A program made the position numbers and the translations under genes. This document shows, in pieces, positions 1-9,576 of a stretch of DNA of 64,000 nt (the stretch's first letter is position 1; each line of letters opens with the position of its first letter). A model generated the notes under the pieces. The model did not search any database. It was not told the DNA's origin and was given only the letters and a program-made list of their open reading frames with translations. Location: NCBI GenBank assembly GCA_949285025.1, contig CASDXG010000030.1:1-64000 (forward strand), given 5' to 3'. This stretch comes from an uncultured Bacteroides sp. Lineage in GTDB: Bacteria > Bacteroidota > Bacteroidia > Bacteroidales > Bacteroidaceae.

Positions 1-61
1 CATGATTGTTTATTGCTGGTATTTTTCTTTTGTCTGTGCATATATGTTTAAAAAAGTAATT
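1..61 (+). other. 23S-5S intergenic spacer
   Basis: A+T-rich sequence directly upstream of the 5S rRNA. By position it should be the 23S-5S spacer of an rRNA operon whose larger genes lie off the window. I could not recognise a 23S 3' end in it, so the operon context is inferred from the 5S gene. Confidence 0.5.
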
Positions 62-168
62 AAGGTGACTATGGCACGAAGGATCCACCTCTATCCATAC
101 CGAACAGAGAAGTTAAGCTTCGTTACGCCGATGGTACTGCGCAAGTGGGAGAGTAGGGAGTTGCCGTT
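62..168 (+). rRNA. rrf: 5S ribosomal RNA
   Basis: The segment carries the conserved 5S core: ATCCACCT, then CCGAACAGAGAAGTTAAG, then CGATGGTACTGC, then GTGGGAGAGTAGG. The ends can pair as helix I (GGTGAC at 64-69 with GTTGCC at 160-165, allowing G-U pairs). Length of about 107 nt is normal for the family. Exact ends are uncertain by a few bases. A strong terminator follows at once, so this is the distal end of an rRNA operon on the plus strand. Confidence 0.93.
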
Positions 169-173
169 GTGAG

Positions 174-216
174 ATCCCGCCGTGAGGAATGTTCTTTCTT
201 ACGGCGGGATTGTTGT
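174..216 (+). terminator. rRNA operon terminator
   Basis: A 10-bp perfect stem (ATCCCGCCGT at 174-183 with ACGGCGGGAT at 201-210) is followed by a T-rich run (TGTTGTTTT). It lies directly after the 5S gene. Confidence 0.85.
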
Positions 217-334
217 TTTCCCTCCTAAAGGGGAGGGGAAGGGGATGGCGGGAACGGATAGTTAAAGCTTTGTGAAAATATTCGTTTATGTCGTTGTTTT
301 TTTTTATCTTTACGGCGTTTTGAATGTTAAATGA

Positions 335-2002
335 ATGAAGCAATTTTTTAAACCCGACTATATTTTTGAAGCAAGTTGGGAAGTTTGCAACAAGGTTGGA
401 GGAATATATACGGTTTTATCTACACGGGCTAAAACTTTACAGGAGGCATTCCCTGACAGAATTATTTTTATTGGTCCTGATGTTTGGCAAGGAAAAGATA
501 ATCCCTTGTTTAGAGAAGATTCTTCCGAATTAGGTGTTTGGTGTCAGTATGCATATCAAAGTGAGGGATTAAAAGTGCGGGTAGGGCGTTGGAATATTCC
601 AGGTGATCCGATTGCTATTTTAGTCGATTTTACAGCTTTCTATGCGCAGAAAAATGAAATTTATACGCAGGCATGGATAGATTTTAAAGTTGATTCTTTG
701 CATGCGTACGGTGATTATGATGAAGCTTCTATGTTTTCTTATGCGGCAGGTAAGGTCGCTGAGAGTTTCTATCGTTATTATTTGACAGAAAAAGATAAAG
801 TAATTTATCAGGCACATGAATGGATGACGGGCATGGGAGCTTTGTATTTGCTAAAAAACGTGCCACAGATTGCCACGATTTTTACAACTCATGCCACTTC
901 TATCGGGCGTTCCATTGCCGGGAATAACAAGCCTCTTTATGATTATTTGTTCGCTTACAACGGAGACCAAATGGCACGTGAGCTGAATATAGAATCAAAG
1001 CATTCCATAGAAAAGCAAACGGCTCATTTTGTAGATTGTTTCACTACGGTCAGTGAGATAACGAATAATGAGTGTAAAGAACTGTTAGACAAATTTGCAG
1101 ATGTGGTCTTAATGAATGGATTTGAGGATGATTTTGTACCCAAAGGAAATCTTTTTATAGAAAAGCGGAAATCAGCTCGGAAAATCTTACTCAATTTGGC
1201 CAATAATTTGTTGGGGACAAATCTGGATGATGATACGTTGATAGTTGGTACAAGCGGGCGATATGAGTTTAAGAATAAGGGTATTGATGTCTATCTGGAA
1301 GCTTTAAATCGTTTGACACGTGATAAAAATTTGAAGAAAGAAATCTTGGCATTGATAAATGTTCCGGGATGGGTAGGAAGTCCACGCGAAGATTTATTGG
1401 AACGGTTGCGTAGCGATAAACAATTTACAACGCCTCTACCTTGTCCGTTTGTGACGCATTGGTTGAATAATATGACTCACGATCAGGTGCTTGATGCGTT
1501 GAAATTTTTGAATATGTCGAATGCTTCCGATTCTAAAGTTAAAGTTATCTTTATACCTTGTTATCAGGATGGGAAAGATGGCATACTGAATATTCCTTAT
1601 TATGATTTGGTATTGGGACAAGATATAAGCGTATATCCTTCTTATTATGAGCCTTGGGGATATACCCCGTTGGAAAGTTGTGCATTTCATGTGCCTACGG
1701 TCACAACCGATTTGGCAGGTTTTGGCTTGTGGGTAAACTCTTTGTTAGGACATTATGGTCAATTGTCTGATGGAGTAAAAGTGATTCATCGTACAGACTA
1801 TAATTATTCAGAAGTAGCAGATTGCATAAAAGATACAATAACAGAATATTCAGCATTATCAGAAACTGCAATAAGAGAGATCCGAGAAAATGCGGCTGAT
1901 ATAGCAGAAAAGGCCTTATGGAAGCATTTTATACAATATTATTATGAGGCGTACGACATAGCTTTACGTAAAAAGTCGAAACGCTGTTCTGAGAATAAAT
2001 AA
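335..2002 (+). CDS. GT3-family glycogen synthase
   Basis: Predicted glycogen synthase of 555 residues that extends alpha-1,4-glucan from nucleotide-activated glucose in the cytoplasm. The N-terminus has the nucleotide-sugar loop [15 protein letters not shown]. The C-terminal domain has the E-x7-E catalytic pair (E439 and E447 in [11 protein letters not shown]). This is the eukaryote-like GT3 type found in Bacteroidetes, rather than the bacterial GlgA (GT5) type. The phosphorylase gene follows 28 bases downstream, so synthesis and breakdown of glycogen are probably co-transcribed. The start gives the conserved beginning [19 protein letters not shown]. An upstream ATG at 331 is in another frame. 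Confidence 0.92.
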   Translation: MKQFFKPDYIFEASWEVCNKVGGIYTVLSTRAKTLQEAFPDRIIFIGPDVWQGKDNPLFREDSSELGVWCQYAYQSEGLKVRVGRWNIPGDPIAILVDFTAFYAQKNEIYTQAWIDFKVDSLHAYGDYDEASMFSYAAGKVAESFYRYYLTEKDKVIYQAHEWMTGMGALYLLKNVPQIATIFTTHATSIGRSIAGNNKPLYDYLFAYNGDQMARELNIESKHSIEKQTAHFVDCFTTVSEITNNECKELLDKFADVVLMNGFEDDFVPKGNLFIEKRKSARKILLNLANNLLGTNLDDDTLIVGTSGRYEFKNKGIDVYLEALNRLTRDKNLKKEILALINVPGWVGSPREDLLERLRSDKQFTTPLPCPFVTHWLNNMTHDQVLDALKFLNMSNASDSKVKVIFIPCYQDGKDGILNIPYYDLVLGQDISVYPSYYEPWGYTPLESCAFHVPTVTTDLAGFGLWVNSLLGHYGQLSDGVKVIHRTDYNYSEVADCIKDTITEYSALSETAIREIRENAADIAEKALWKHFIQYYYEAYDIALRKKSKRCSENK

Positions 2003-2030
2003 AAAAAGAATCCTTAAAAAGCATTATAAT

Positions 2031-4598
2031 ATGAAAGTCAAAACAAATTATGTGAGTACACCTGCGTGGAAAGAGATAAATGTTTTATCCCGTATTCCCG
2101 AACCGTTGAAGATGCTGGAAGAAATGTCTCGTAATATCTGGTGGGCATGGAATGAGGAAGCTGCGAAGATGTTTAAGGAATTGGATCCGGAGTTATGGCG
2201 TGCTGTAGGACAGAATCCGGTTGCGTTGCTGGAACGTCTGAGTTATGAGAAGTTTGAAGCACTATCCAAGGATAAGGAGGTGCTGAAGAAAATCAATGAT
2301 ATTTATGCTAAGTTTAAAGCCTATATGAGCGTAAAACCGGATACGACCCGTCCTTCCGTAGCATATTTCTGTATGGAGTATGGATTGACGCATGTCTTGA
2401 AAATTTATTCCGGTGGTTTAGGAATCTTGGCTGGCGATTATCTGAAAGAGGCTTCCGATAGCAATGTTGATATGTGTGGCGTAGGCTTCCTGTATCGGTA
2501 TGGCTATTTTAAGCAATCTTTGTCGATGGATGGACAGCAAATTGCAAATTACGAGGTGCAGAATTTCGGAAATTTGCCGCTAGAGCGTGTTAGAGACGAA
2601 AAGGGAAGTCCTTTGGTTCTCGATGTCCCATATTTGGATTATTATGTGCATGCTTATGTCTGGAGGATAAATGTCGGACGTGTTCCGCTGTATTTGTTGG
2701 ATACGGATAATGAAATGAACAGTGAGTTCGATCGCCCCATAACTTATCAGCTTTATGGAGGAGATTGGGAAAACCGTTTGAAGCAGGAAATCTTGTTGGG
2801 AATCGGCGGTGTGCTTTTGTTGAAGCGTCTGGGGCTTAAAAAAGATATATATCATTGTAATGAGGGGCATGCTGCGCTGTGTAATATACAGCGTCTGTGC
2901 GATTATGTAGAAAGCGGTATGACTTTTGATGAAGCTCTTGAGGTAGTTCGTGCTTCTTCCCTTTATACAGTTCATACTCCGGTGCCTGCAGGACATGATT
3001 ATTTCGATGAAAATTTATTTGGGAAATACATGCGGGGATATGCTACCCGTTTGGGAATTGATTGGAGCGATTTGATGGATTTGGGACGAATCAATCCGGG
3101 TGATCCCAATGAGCGTTTTTGTATGTCTACTTTTGCTTGTAATACATGTCAGGAAGTAAACGGAGTCAGTTGGTTGCATGGGAAAGTCTCGCAGGAAATG
3201 TTTGCGGGTATTTGGAAAGGTTATTTCCCGGAAGAGAACCATGTTGGATATGTTACAAACGGAGTACACTTTCCTACTTGGTGTTCTACCGAATGGAAAC
3301 AGCTATATGCTAAGTATTTCGATAAAAACTTTTTGAACGATCAGTCTAATTCTAAGATATGGGAAGCTATTTATAATGTGCCGGATGAGGAAATATGGGA
3401 GACACGTTCAGCTCTTAAGAAGAAACTGATTGCTTATATACGTAAGCATGTAGAGGAAACTTGGTTAAAGAATCAGGGAAATCCGGCAATGGTCGTTTCT
3501 TTACTCGATAAAATTAATCCGGATGCGTTGATTATAGGTTTTGCACGTCGTTTTGCGACTTATAAACGGGCACACCTGTTGTTTAGCGATTTAGACCGCT
3601 TGTCTAAAATTGTAAACAATCCGAAATATCCTGTGATATTCTTATTTGCAGGAAAAGCTCATCCGCAAGATGGAGCAGGACAGGGCTTGATTAAGCGTAT
3701 TATTGAGATTGCAAATCGACCGGAATTCCAGGGGAAAATTATTTTCTTGCAAGATTATGATATGCAGTTGGCACGTCGTTTGGTTTCCGGAGTCGATATT
3801 TGGATGAATACTCCTACACGTCCGCTTGAAGCATCCGGGACATCTGGCGAGAAAGCGCTGATGAATGGTGTGATAAACTTTTCCGTGCTTGACGGTTGGT
3901 GGCTGGAAGGTTACCGCGAAGGTGCGGGATGGGCTCTGACAGAAAAGAGAACTTTTGAAAATCAAGCATACCAGGATCAGTTGGATGCGGCCACAATTTA
4001 TAGCATCTTGGAGAATGAGATTTTCCCGTTATATCATAACGTAAACGAGAAAGGATATTCAGAAGGGTGGATTCAGACCATAAAGAAATCGATTGCGGAA
4101 ATCGCTCCTCACTATACGATGAAACGTCAGTTGGACGATTATTATGAGAAGTTTTATACGAAAGAAGCCCAACGTTTTCATAAATTGTCCGCAAACAATT
4201 TTGAAAGAGCGAAAGAACTTGCTCATTGGAAAGAGGAAGTTGCGGCAAAGTGGGATGAAATTCAGGTGAATTCCATTGACGTATCCGATGAATTGAGGCA
4301 TGGTAAGATAGAAAGCGGTAAGAATTATGATATTACTTGCGTATTAGATGAAAAAGGATTAAAAGACGCTGTGGGAGTTGAATTGGTGATTACTTATACG
4401 ACAAGTGAGAATAAAGAATATATTTATTCGGTCATTGGGATGGATATGATTAAACAGGATGGTGATTTATATACATTCCATTCAACCTTCCGCTTATCTA
4501 ATTCCGGAAGTTTTAAAGTTGCTTTCCGTATGTATCCTCAACATCCGTTGTTGCCGCATCGTCAGGATTTCTGTTATGTGCGTTGGTTTAATCTGTGA
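2031..4598 (+). CDS. glgP: Alpha-glucan (glycogen) phosphorylase
   Basis: An 855-residue GT35 phosphorylase that releases glucose-1-phosphate from glycogen or maltodextrin using phosphate and pyridoxal phosphate. The N-terminal extension (WWAWNEEA, then [18 protein letters not shown]) is typical of the alpha-glucan phosphorylase subfamily (DUF3417). The PLP-binding lysine is K608 in [14 protein letters not shown]. The last ~110 residues form an extra beta-rich domain ending RHDF/VRW-like, usual in Bacteroidetes members. It is the second gene of a two-gene glycogen operon and ends before a strong terminator. Confidence 0.94.
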   Translation: MKVKTNYVSTPAWKEINVLSRIPEPLKMLEEMSRNIWWAWNEEAAKMFKELDPELWRAVGQNPVALLERLSYEKFEALSKDKEVLKKINDIYAKFKAYMSVKPDTTRPSVAYFCMEYGLTHVLKIYSGGLGILAGDYLKEASDSNVDMCGVGFLYRYGYFKQSLSMDGQQIANYEVQNFGNLPLERVRDEKGSPLVLDVPYLDYYVHAYVWRINVGRVPLYLLDTDNEMNSEFDRPITYQLYGGDWENRLKQEILLGIGGVLLLKRLGLKKDIYHCNEGHAALCNIQRLCDYVESGMTFDEALEVVRASSLYTVHTPVPAGHDYFDENLFGKYMRGYATRLGIDWSDLMDLGRINPGDPNERFCMSTFACNTCQEVNGVSWLHGKVSQEMFAGIWKGYFPEENHVGYVTNGVHFPTWCSTEWKQLYAKYFDKNFLNDQSNSKIWEAIYNVPDEEIWETRSALKKKLIAYIRKHVEETWLKNQGNPAMVVSLLDKINPDALIIGFARRFATYKRAHLLFSDLDRLSKIVNNPKYPVIFLFAGKAHPQDGAGQGLIKRIIEIANRPEFQGKIIFLQDYDMQLARRLVSGVDIWMNTPTRPLEASGTSGEKALMNGVINFSVLDGWWLEGYREGAGWALTEKRTFENQAYQDQLDAATIYSILENEIFPLYHNVNEKGYSEGWIQTIKKSIAEIAPHYTMKRQLDDYYEKFYTKEAQRFHKLSANNFERAKELAHWKEEVAAKWDEIQVNSIDVSDELRHGKIESGKNYDITCVLDEKGLKDAVGVELVITYTTSENKEYIYSVIGMDMIKQDGDLYTFHSTFRLSNSGSFKVAFRMYPQHPLLPHRQDFCYVRWFNL

Positions 4599-4635
4599 TA
4601 TACCGGCTGTTCCCTTTGCGGAATAAATATTTTTG

Positions 4636-4678
4636 AAGTATCGTTCCTGTTGTTATGGCGGGAACGATACTTTTTTTG
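4636..4678 (+). terminator. Terminator after glgP
   Basis: A 12-bp perfect stem (AAGTATCGTTCC at 4636-4647 with GGAACGATACTT at 4661-4672) runs into seven Ts. It ends the glycogen operon. Confidence 0.9.
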
Positions 4679-4722
4679 TGGAAAGAATGACGTTGTTGGG
4701 CATTCATTGTCTTTTTTTTCGC

Positions 4723-4730
4723 TATATTTG
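4723..4730 (+). promoter_or_regulatory. Candidate -7 box of the two-component operon
   Basis: TATATTTG is a perfect match to the Bacteroidetes -7 consensus TAnnTTTG, 25 bases before the response-regulator start and just after the glgP terminator. I found no well-spaced TTTG -33 element. Confidence 0.5.
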
Positions 4731-4755
4731 TTCTGGGTGAATTTGTGAAATAGTA

Positions 4756-5433
4756 ATGAAAGTTTTGGTCATAGAAGATGATGTGGATTTAAGAGAGATT
4801 ATAGTCCGCTCATTAGAGAAAGAACGTTATGTCGTATCAGAAGCTGCCAATTATAGGACAGCCTTATGTAAGATAGAAGATTATGATTATGATTGTATCT
4901 TACTTGATATTATGTTGCCCGATGGGAATGGTCTGGAATTACTTAAAGAATTACATGCATTGGGAAAACGGAGCAATGTCATTATTCTTTCGGCTAAAGA
5001 TTCTTTAGAGGACAAAGTTTCCGGTTTAGAGCAGGGGGCCGATGATTACTTGCCAAAGCCATTTCATCTGGCTGAACTTCATGCGCGTATTAAAAGTCTG
5101 CTCCGTCGTAATCAGCGGGAAGGTGAGCGGACAATTTGTTATGGGAATATAGAAATTCATCCTGATCATTTTCGGGTTTTTGTGGAGGGGAAGGAGGTAG
5201 AACTTAACCGGAAGGAATATGATATTTTATATTATTTCCTCACACGTCCCGGACGACTGGTAAACAAGAATGCCCTGGCCGAATCTGTGTGGGGAGATCA
5301 TATTGACCAGGTTGATAATTTCGACTTCATTTATGCACAGATAAAGAATCTTCGTCGTAGATTGCGTGAGGCAGGCGCTAAGCCTGAATTGAAATCTGTA
5401 TATGGATTTGGTTATAAATTGGTGATGGAATGA
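4756..5433 (+). CDS. OmpR-family response regulator
   Basis: A 225-residue two-component regulator. The receiver domain (residues 1-115) has the acidic pair in IEDDVD, phospho-acceptor D51 in LLDIMLPDGNG, and conserved K101 in YLPKPF. The C-terminal winged helix (about 125-225) has the OmpR-type ending SVYGFGYKL. It should bind DNA as a dimer when phosphorylated by the kinase encoded next, whose ATG overlaps its stop codon (ATGA). The target genes are unknown; the secreted PepSY-like protein downstream is an obvious candidate. Confidence 0.94.
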   Translation: MKVLVIEDDVDLREIIVRSLEKERYVVSEAANYRTALCKIEDYDYDCILLDIMLPDGNGLELLKELHALGKRSNVIILSAKDSLEDKVSGLEQGADDYLPKPFHLAELHARIKSLLRRNQREGERTICYGNIEIHPDHFRVFVEGKEVELNRKEYDILYYFLTRPGRLVNKNALAESVWGDHIDQVDNFDFIYAQIKNLRRRLREAGAKPELKSVYGFGYKLVME

Positions 5434-6701
5434 AATTATATCATTTGGTTTTACGTAAACTGACGTTGGCTTGTTCGCTTATTCTTACTGTATGGGCGGC
5501 ATTCTTTTATTTCGCTATGATTGAAGAAGTGAATGATGAGGTAGATGATTCACTTGAAGATTATTCAGAGTGGCTGATTGTACGTGCTCTTTCCGGAGAG
5601 GAATTGCCTTCTGCAAATAGCGGTTCAAATAACCAATATTATATGCACGAAGTAAGCGAATCATATGCAATGTCTTATCCTCATATTTCATATCATGATG
5701 AAATGGTTTATATAGATGCGAAAGGAGAAACTGAGCCGGCAAGGGTTTTGATGACGATTTTTGAGGCCGGTGAAGGGAAATATATGGAACTAACGGTTTA
5801 TACACCTACGATTGAGAAATTTGATTTGAAGAAATCTATTCTGGGATGGATTGTTTTCTTGTATGTTTTGTTATTATTGGTTATTATGATTCTCAATATA
5901 TTGGTGTTCAAACGTAATATGAAACCGTTGTATAAATTACTGGGCTGGTTGGAAGAATATCGCTTGGGACATAAAAACAGACCTTTGGAAAATTCGACGA
6001 AAGTAACAGAATTCCAGAAATTGAACGAAGCTGTTCTCCAATATTCGAAGCGTAGCGAACAATTGTATGAGCAGCAGAAACTCTTTATCGGGAATGCTTC
6101 GCATGAAATGCAGACGCCTTTGGCTGTCTGTCGTAATCGCCTTGAAATGTTGATGGAAGATGAAACGTTGTCGGAAAGGCAATTGAGTGAACTTGTAAAA
6201 ACCCATCAAACACTGGAAAATCTGACGCGTTTGAATAAATCACTGCTGTTGCTTTGTAAAATAGAGAACCATCAATTTGTAGAAGAAACGAAAATTTGTT
6301 TTAATAATCTGGTGCAGTTTTATTTGTCCGATTTTGAAGAAGTATACGGGTATCGGAAAATTAATGTAAGCATAACGGAGGAAAACCGGTTTTGTGTGGA
6401 AATGAACGAGTCGTTGGCTTCCGTACTTGTTGCGAACTTATTGAAGAATTCTTTTGTTCACAATATTGACGGAGGAGCAATATATATTCGGATTAATTCC
6501 GGTTTATTGGAAATATCGAATACAGGTGCGGGAACGGCTTTGGATGGGGAACGTGTATTTGAACGTTTTTATCAGGGAGAAAAGAAAGAAGGATCTACCG
6601 GATTAGGGTTGGCCTTGGTCTCTTCTATTTGCAAGGTGAGCGGGCTTTCTGTCGCATATTCCTATTGTGATGAAAGGCATATCTTTAAAATTTTTGTATG
6701 A
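5430..6701 (+). CDS. Membrane sensor histidine kinase
   Basis: A 423-residue kinase partner of the preceding regulator, translationally coupled by a 4-base overlap. Transmembrane helices lie at about 9-31 and 138-160, with a ~105-residue periplasmic sensor between them. The phosphorylated His is H225 in NASHEMQTPLAV. The ATPase domain has the N-box VANLLKNSFVHN, the G1 box as ISNTGAG, and the G2 box GSTGLGLALV. The G1 box reads NTG rather than DNG, which is common in Bacteroidetes kinases of this type. The signal is not known. Confidence 0.93.
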   Translation: MKLYHLVLRKLTLACSLILTVWAAFFYFAMIEEVNDEVDDSLEDYSEWLIVRALSGEELPSANSGSNNQYYMHEVSESYAMSYPHISYHDEMVYIDAKGETEPARVLMTIFEAGEGKYMELTVYTPTIEKFDLKKSILGWIVFLYVLLLLVIMILNILVFKRNMKPLYKLLGWLEEYRLGHKNRPLENSTKVTEFQKLNEAVLQYSKRSEQLYEQQKLFIGNASHEMQTPLAVCRNRLEMLMEDETLSERQLSELVKTHQTLENLTRLNKSLLLLCKIENHQFVEETKICFNNLVQFYLSDFEEVYGYRKINVSITEENRFCVEMNESLASVLVANLLKNSFVHNIDGGAIYIRINSGLLEISNTGAGTALDGERVFERFYQGEKKEGSTGLGLALVSSICKVSGLSVAYSYCDERHIFKIFV

Positions 6702-6805
6702 TTTCTCTTAAAAAGTAAATTATTTCATATTCTTTTCAGATTTGTTCCTCACTTTTGTGATATAAATAATACGGAACATAATATTAACCCTTAAAAGCGA
6801 AGAAT

Positions 6806-7243
6806 ATGAAAAAAATGATTTTTTTATTGGCGTGTCTGTTTTCTGTGCAAACAATGGTGTTAGCTGATAATGAGAAAGCTATTCAGATTGGGCAATTGCC
6901 TGCAAAAGCCCAGACTTTTATCTCTACATATTTTAAAAAGCACAAAGTGGCACTGGCAAAAGTTGAGACCGATCTGTTTTACAAGAGCTATGATGTAGTA
7001 TTTACGAATGGAGAAAAGCTGGAGTTTGATAAATCCGGAGATTGGACAGAGGTGGTTTGTAAGATAAATGAAGTGCCGTCGAATATAGTTCCGGAAGCTA
7101 TTCGCACTTATGTACAGACGAATTATCCTGATACGAAGATCTTAAGTATCGAGCGTAATAAAAAAGGATATGAAATCAAATTGTCCAACCGTCTGGAAAT
7201 AACGTTTGATTCAAATCTGAATGCAATAGATATTGACGACTAA
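6806..7243 (+). CDS. Secreted PepSY-like (DUF2874-type) protein
   Basis: A 145-residue protein with a clear signal peptide (MKKMIFLLACLFSVQTMVLA, cleavage near residue 21). The mature part holds two similar ~60-residue units: LPAKAQTFISTYFKKHKVA... and VPSNIVPEAIRTYVQTNYP... This arrangement is typical of PepSY-like proteins of the BLIP fold. It lies 104 bases after the kinase gene and before a strong terminator. Such proteins often accompany two-component systems in Bacteroidetes and may be a target or an accessory of signalling; this role is inferred. Confidence 0.82.
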   Translation: MKKMIFLLACLFSVQTMVLADNEKAIQIGQLPAKAQTFISTYFKKHKVALAKVETDLFYKSYDVVFTNGEKLEFDKSGDWTEVVCKINEVPSNIVPEAIRTYVQTNYPDTKILSIERNKKGYEIKLSNRLEITFDSNLNAIDIDD

Positions 7244-7263
7244 ACACCGGTATATATAGTGTA

Positions 7264-7318
7264 AAAAAACAACCGGCCGATGAATGCTTTTATGTCACAT
7301 CGGCCGGTTGTTTTTTTA
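7264..7318. terminator. Bidirectional terminator
   Basis: A 14-bp stem (ACAACCGGCCGATG at 7269-7282 with CATCGGCCGGTTGT at 7298-7311) has an A-run before it and a T-run after it. It serves both the PepSY-like gene on the plus strand and the AraC gene on the minus strand. Confidence 0.9.
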
Positions 7319-7356
7319 TTGTTTCTATTAAAGACGCAGGTCGGGTAAATTGTATG

Positions 7357-8265
7357 TTATCTGGCAGTCTGTATTTTTCGGTATTCATTGGGAGAAATTC
7401 CCATGTTTTTCTTAAATACGCGGTTGAAATGTTGCGGATACTGGAAACCTAATTCATCGGCAATTTGGCTGACAGTCTTTTGAGTACCCAATAATAGTTC
7501 TTTTGATGTATCGATAATTTTATTTTGGATATAGTCATGCGGTGTTTTCCCTGTCGTTTTTTTTATCAGATCTCCAAAGTAATTTGGCGAAAGAAAAACC
7601 CGTTCTGCAAAGTATTTTACGCTGGGCAATCCTTCTGTTTGTATTTTCCCGTTTAAGAAATAATCGTCAAGCAGTGTTTCAAATTTACTGAGAATATCTT
7701 TGTTCTCTTCTGTTCTGGTGATAAATTGACGGTTATAAAAGCGCATACAATAGTCTAATAATAGCTGGATGTTTCGTGATATTAACCGTTTGCTTAGTTT
7801 ATCTATCGGGTGGAGGAGTTCCATTTTTACTTTATCCAGACAGTCTAATATGTTTTTTTTCTCTTCATCCGACAAGTGTAAGGCTTCTTTTGAGTTGTAA
7901 GAGAAGAAGGTGTACGACTTTATTTCTTGCCCTAAAGATGTACCTTTTATAAGATCCGGATGAAACAAGATTCCTTTTGCCATAGGTTTTATGTCATCGT
8001 TCAGTACAGTTTCTGTGATTTGTCCGGGAGCAAAACATACAATAGTTCCTTCCTGATAATCGTACGTTTGTCTGCCATATCTGATATCTCCGCATTTGGT
8101 CTCTTTTAAATATACGGCATATACTCCGTAATTTATGGTTAAATGTTTGGGGAACCGTGTTGCTTCGCTTAAATCAATGACATTTACTAACGGATGAAGC
8201 GTTTCTAATCCGAATAATTTGTTATATACCTCTACGGTATCTAATTTTATGATATCTTCGTTCAT
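7357..8265 (-). CDS. AraC-family transcriptional regulator (copy 1)
   Basis: A regulator of about 302 residues. An N-terminal cupin-like effector domain is followed by a C-terminal double helix-turn-helix: KTVSQIADELGFQYPQHFNR, then FKKNMGISPNEYRK. I chose the ATG at 8265 (MNEDIIKLDTVEVYNK) over the one at 8289. It aligns with the start of the divergent paralogue (MQLIKIDTIAECNK), and a promoter -7 box at 8287-8294 overlaps the upstream ATG. Family members of this type often control redox or drug-response genes. The nearby flavodoxin genes are candidate targets, but this is inference. Confidence 0.88.
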   Translation of the reverse strand: MNEDIIKLDTVEVYNKLFGLETLHPLVNVIDLSEATRFPKHLTINYGVYAVYLKETKCGDIRYGRQTYDYQEGTIVCFAPGQITETVLNDDIKPMAKGILFHPDLIKGTSLGQEIKSYTFFSYNSKEALHLSDEEKKNILDCLDKVKMELLHPIDKLSKRLISRNIQLLLDYCMRFYNRQFITRTEENKDILSKFETLLDDYFLNGKIQTEGLPSVKYFAERVFLSPNYFGDLIKKTTGKTPHDYIQNKIIDTSKELLLGTQKTVSQIADELGFQYPQHFNRVFKKNMGISPNEYRKIQTAR

Positions 8266-8286
8266 TGGGGAAATGATTGATTGAAA

Positions 8287-8318
8287 CAAAAATAGGAAAT
8301 ATAATTGGTATATGCAAT
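8287..8318 (-). promoter_or_regulatory. Promoter of AraC copy 1
   Basis: On the minus strand, ATTG is followed after 20 bases by TATTTTTG, a perfect TAnnTTTG -7 box. Transcription would start near 8280, only about 15 bases before the ATG at 8265. This argues against the longer reading frame starting at 8289. Confidence 0.6.
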
Positions 8319-8394
8319 ATCGGAGAAATGCCGATTCTGTAATTAGGTTAAAACAATCAGTAATGCAGTTACATCTTTAGAACATATTGTCATT

Positions 8395-8402
8395 TATCTT
8401 TG
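8395..8402 (+). promoter_or_regulatory. Candidate -7 box of AraC copy 2
   Basis: TATCTTTG is a perfect TAnnTTTG match on the plus strand. If used, it would leave a leader of about 220 bases before the ATG at 8631. No well-spaced TTTG -33 element is visible, as may be expected of an activator-dependent promoter. Confidence 0.5.
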
Positions 8403-8550
8403 TAAACAAATAAGTAACGGCTATAATGTTACGGACGGAACAGAAAAACCGGAAAGAATATAGTATATATATGTGGAGAGATTGCTGTTGACATGTCGGT
8501 TATTTTTCTTGGAAAGACGAAATCTTTTGGTGATGACATTGAATTGTTTT

Positions 8551-8584
8551 CATCGGAATATTTCGGCTTTTGGATATTTCGATG
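8551..8584 (+). repeat. Leader hairpin or operator-like inverted repeat
   Basis: CATCGGAATAT (8551-8561) can pair with ATATTTCGATG (8574-8584), 11 bp with one G-U, around a 12-base loop. It lies 46 bases before the AraC copy 2 start. There is no T-run, so it is not a terminator. It could be an RNA structure or a regulator-binding palindrome. Confidence 0.5.
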
Positions 8585-8630
8585 TAGATAAAATTTTGAT
8601 TATTGCAAATCCCTGTAAAAAGCAAAAGAA

Positions 8631-9515
8631 ATGCAACTCATAAAGATAGATACGATAGCAGAATGTAATAAATATTTTTCGAGAAAAACATTGCATCCGC
8701 TGATCTGTTTGATAGATCTTTCTGAAACGAAGATGTGCGCCTTGTTGAAGCCGGCTTTCTATGCTGTATTATTAAATGGTGTATCTTGCTGTTCCTGTTG
8801 CGGGTGGAGAGAATATGATTTTTCTTCCGGAACATTGACTTTTATCTCACCTGATCGGACATTGAATATCGATTTGTTCAGAAGAGATGAGAATAAACCG
8901 TGCTTTTTATTGTGTTTCCTTCCGGAATTAATTCATGGTACGGCATTAAACGGATATTTCAGCGATTATACATTCTTCCATTACAGGCAGAATGAAGCAC
9001 TTCATCTTTCCTGTAATGAGGAAGAGATAATCAAAACCTGTATGGAGGATATTCGTAAGGAACTGCAGTGGTGTGTGGATGAATACAGTCAGCTCCTTTT
9101 GGCAAACAGGCTGGAGTTATTATTGAATTATAGTTCCCGCTTTTATAAGCGGCAGTTTATAACTCGTCATGATGGGAATAAAAATATATTGGTTCAGACC
9201 GATAAATTGCTTGACGATTATTTCTTTTCGGGGAATGCACAGTACAAGGGCTTGCCGACGGCCGATTATTTTGCACGCATGCAGGGATTTTCTTCTGCTT
9301 ATTTTGAAGATATGTTGAGGCATGAGACCGGAAAAGACACGAAAGAATATGTTTTGGACAGACAACTTGTTATTGCGTGCGGACAGTTGTTGCGTACAGA
9401 CAAGAGCATAGCCGAGATAGCTGTGAATTTAGGTTACTCTTCTTCTCGGAATTTTTGTAATCTTTTTAAGCAGGTAATGGGATATACTCCAACCGATTAT
9501 CGTGTGTTGAATTGA
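8631..9515 (+). CDS. AraC-family transcriptional regulator (copy 2)
   Basis: A 294-residue paralogue of the regulator at 7357-8265, transcribed divergently. The two share blocks such as TLHPL..IDLSE, EALHLS, RFYxRQFITR and LLDDYF, and the same double helix-turn-helix layout (KSIAEIAVNLGYSSSRNFCN; FKQVMGYTPTDYR). Copy 2 has two extra clustered cysteines (CCSCCGW near residue 57), absent from copy 1. They could be redox- or metal-responsive, which is speculation. The flavodoxin-like gene starts 61 bases downstream and may be its target. Confidence 0.88.
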   Translation: MQLIKIDTIAECNKYFSRKTLHPLICLIDLSETKMCALLKPAFYAVLLNGVSCCSCCGWREYDFSSGTLTFISPDRTLNIDLFRRDENKPCFLLCFLPELIHGTALNGYFSDYTFFHYRQNEALHLSCNEEEIIKTCMEDIRKELQWCVDEYSQLLLANRLELLLNYSSRFYKRQFITRHDGNKNILVQTDKLLDDYFFSGNAQYKGLPTADYFARMQGFSSAYFEDMLRHETGKDTKEYVLDRQLVIACGQLLRTDKSIAEIAVNLGYSSSRNFCNLFKQVMGYTPTDYRVLN

Positions 9516-9576
9516 AAGAATATTGTAAATGGGTTGAGATGTTGTGTTTGTTGTCTTGTAAAATATAAAAAAGCTC

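Larger units (their letters stand above)
8319..8630. other. Intergenic region between divergent AraC genes
   Basis: Between the two divergent promoters and the start of AraC copy 2 there is no plausible gene. It holds a plus-strand -7 box at 8395-8402, a leader of roughly 220 bases, and a hairpin at 8551-8584. Confidence 0.6.

Noticed and set aside
1..61. Possible 3' end of 23S rRNA
   Set aside because: I could not match it to conserved 23S sequence; it reads as A+T-rich spacer.
113..343. Minus-strand open frame of 76 residues across the 5S gene and terminator
   Set aside because: It runs antisense through the 5S rRNA and its terminator hairpin and has no protein-like features.
3642..4301. 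Several overlapping minus-strand frames inside glgP
   Set aside because: They are antisense shadows of a strongly coding gene with a conserved frame.
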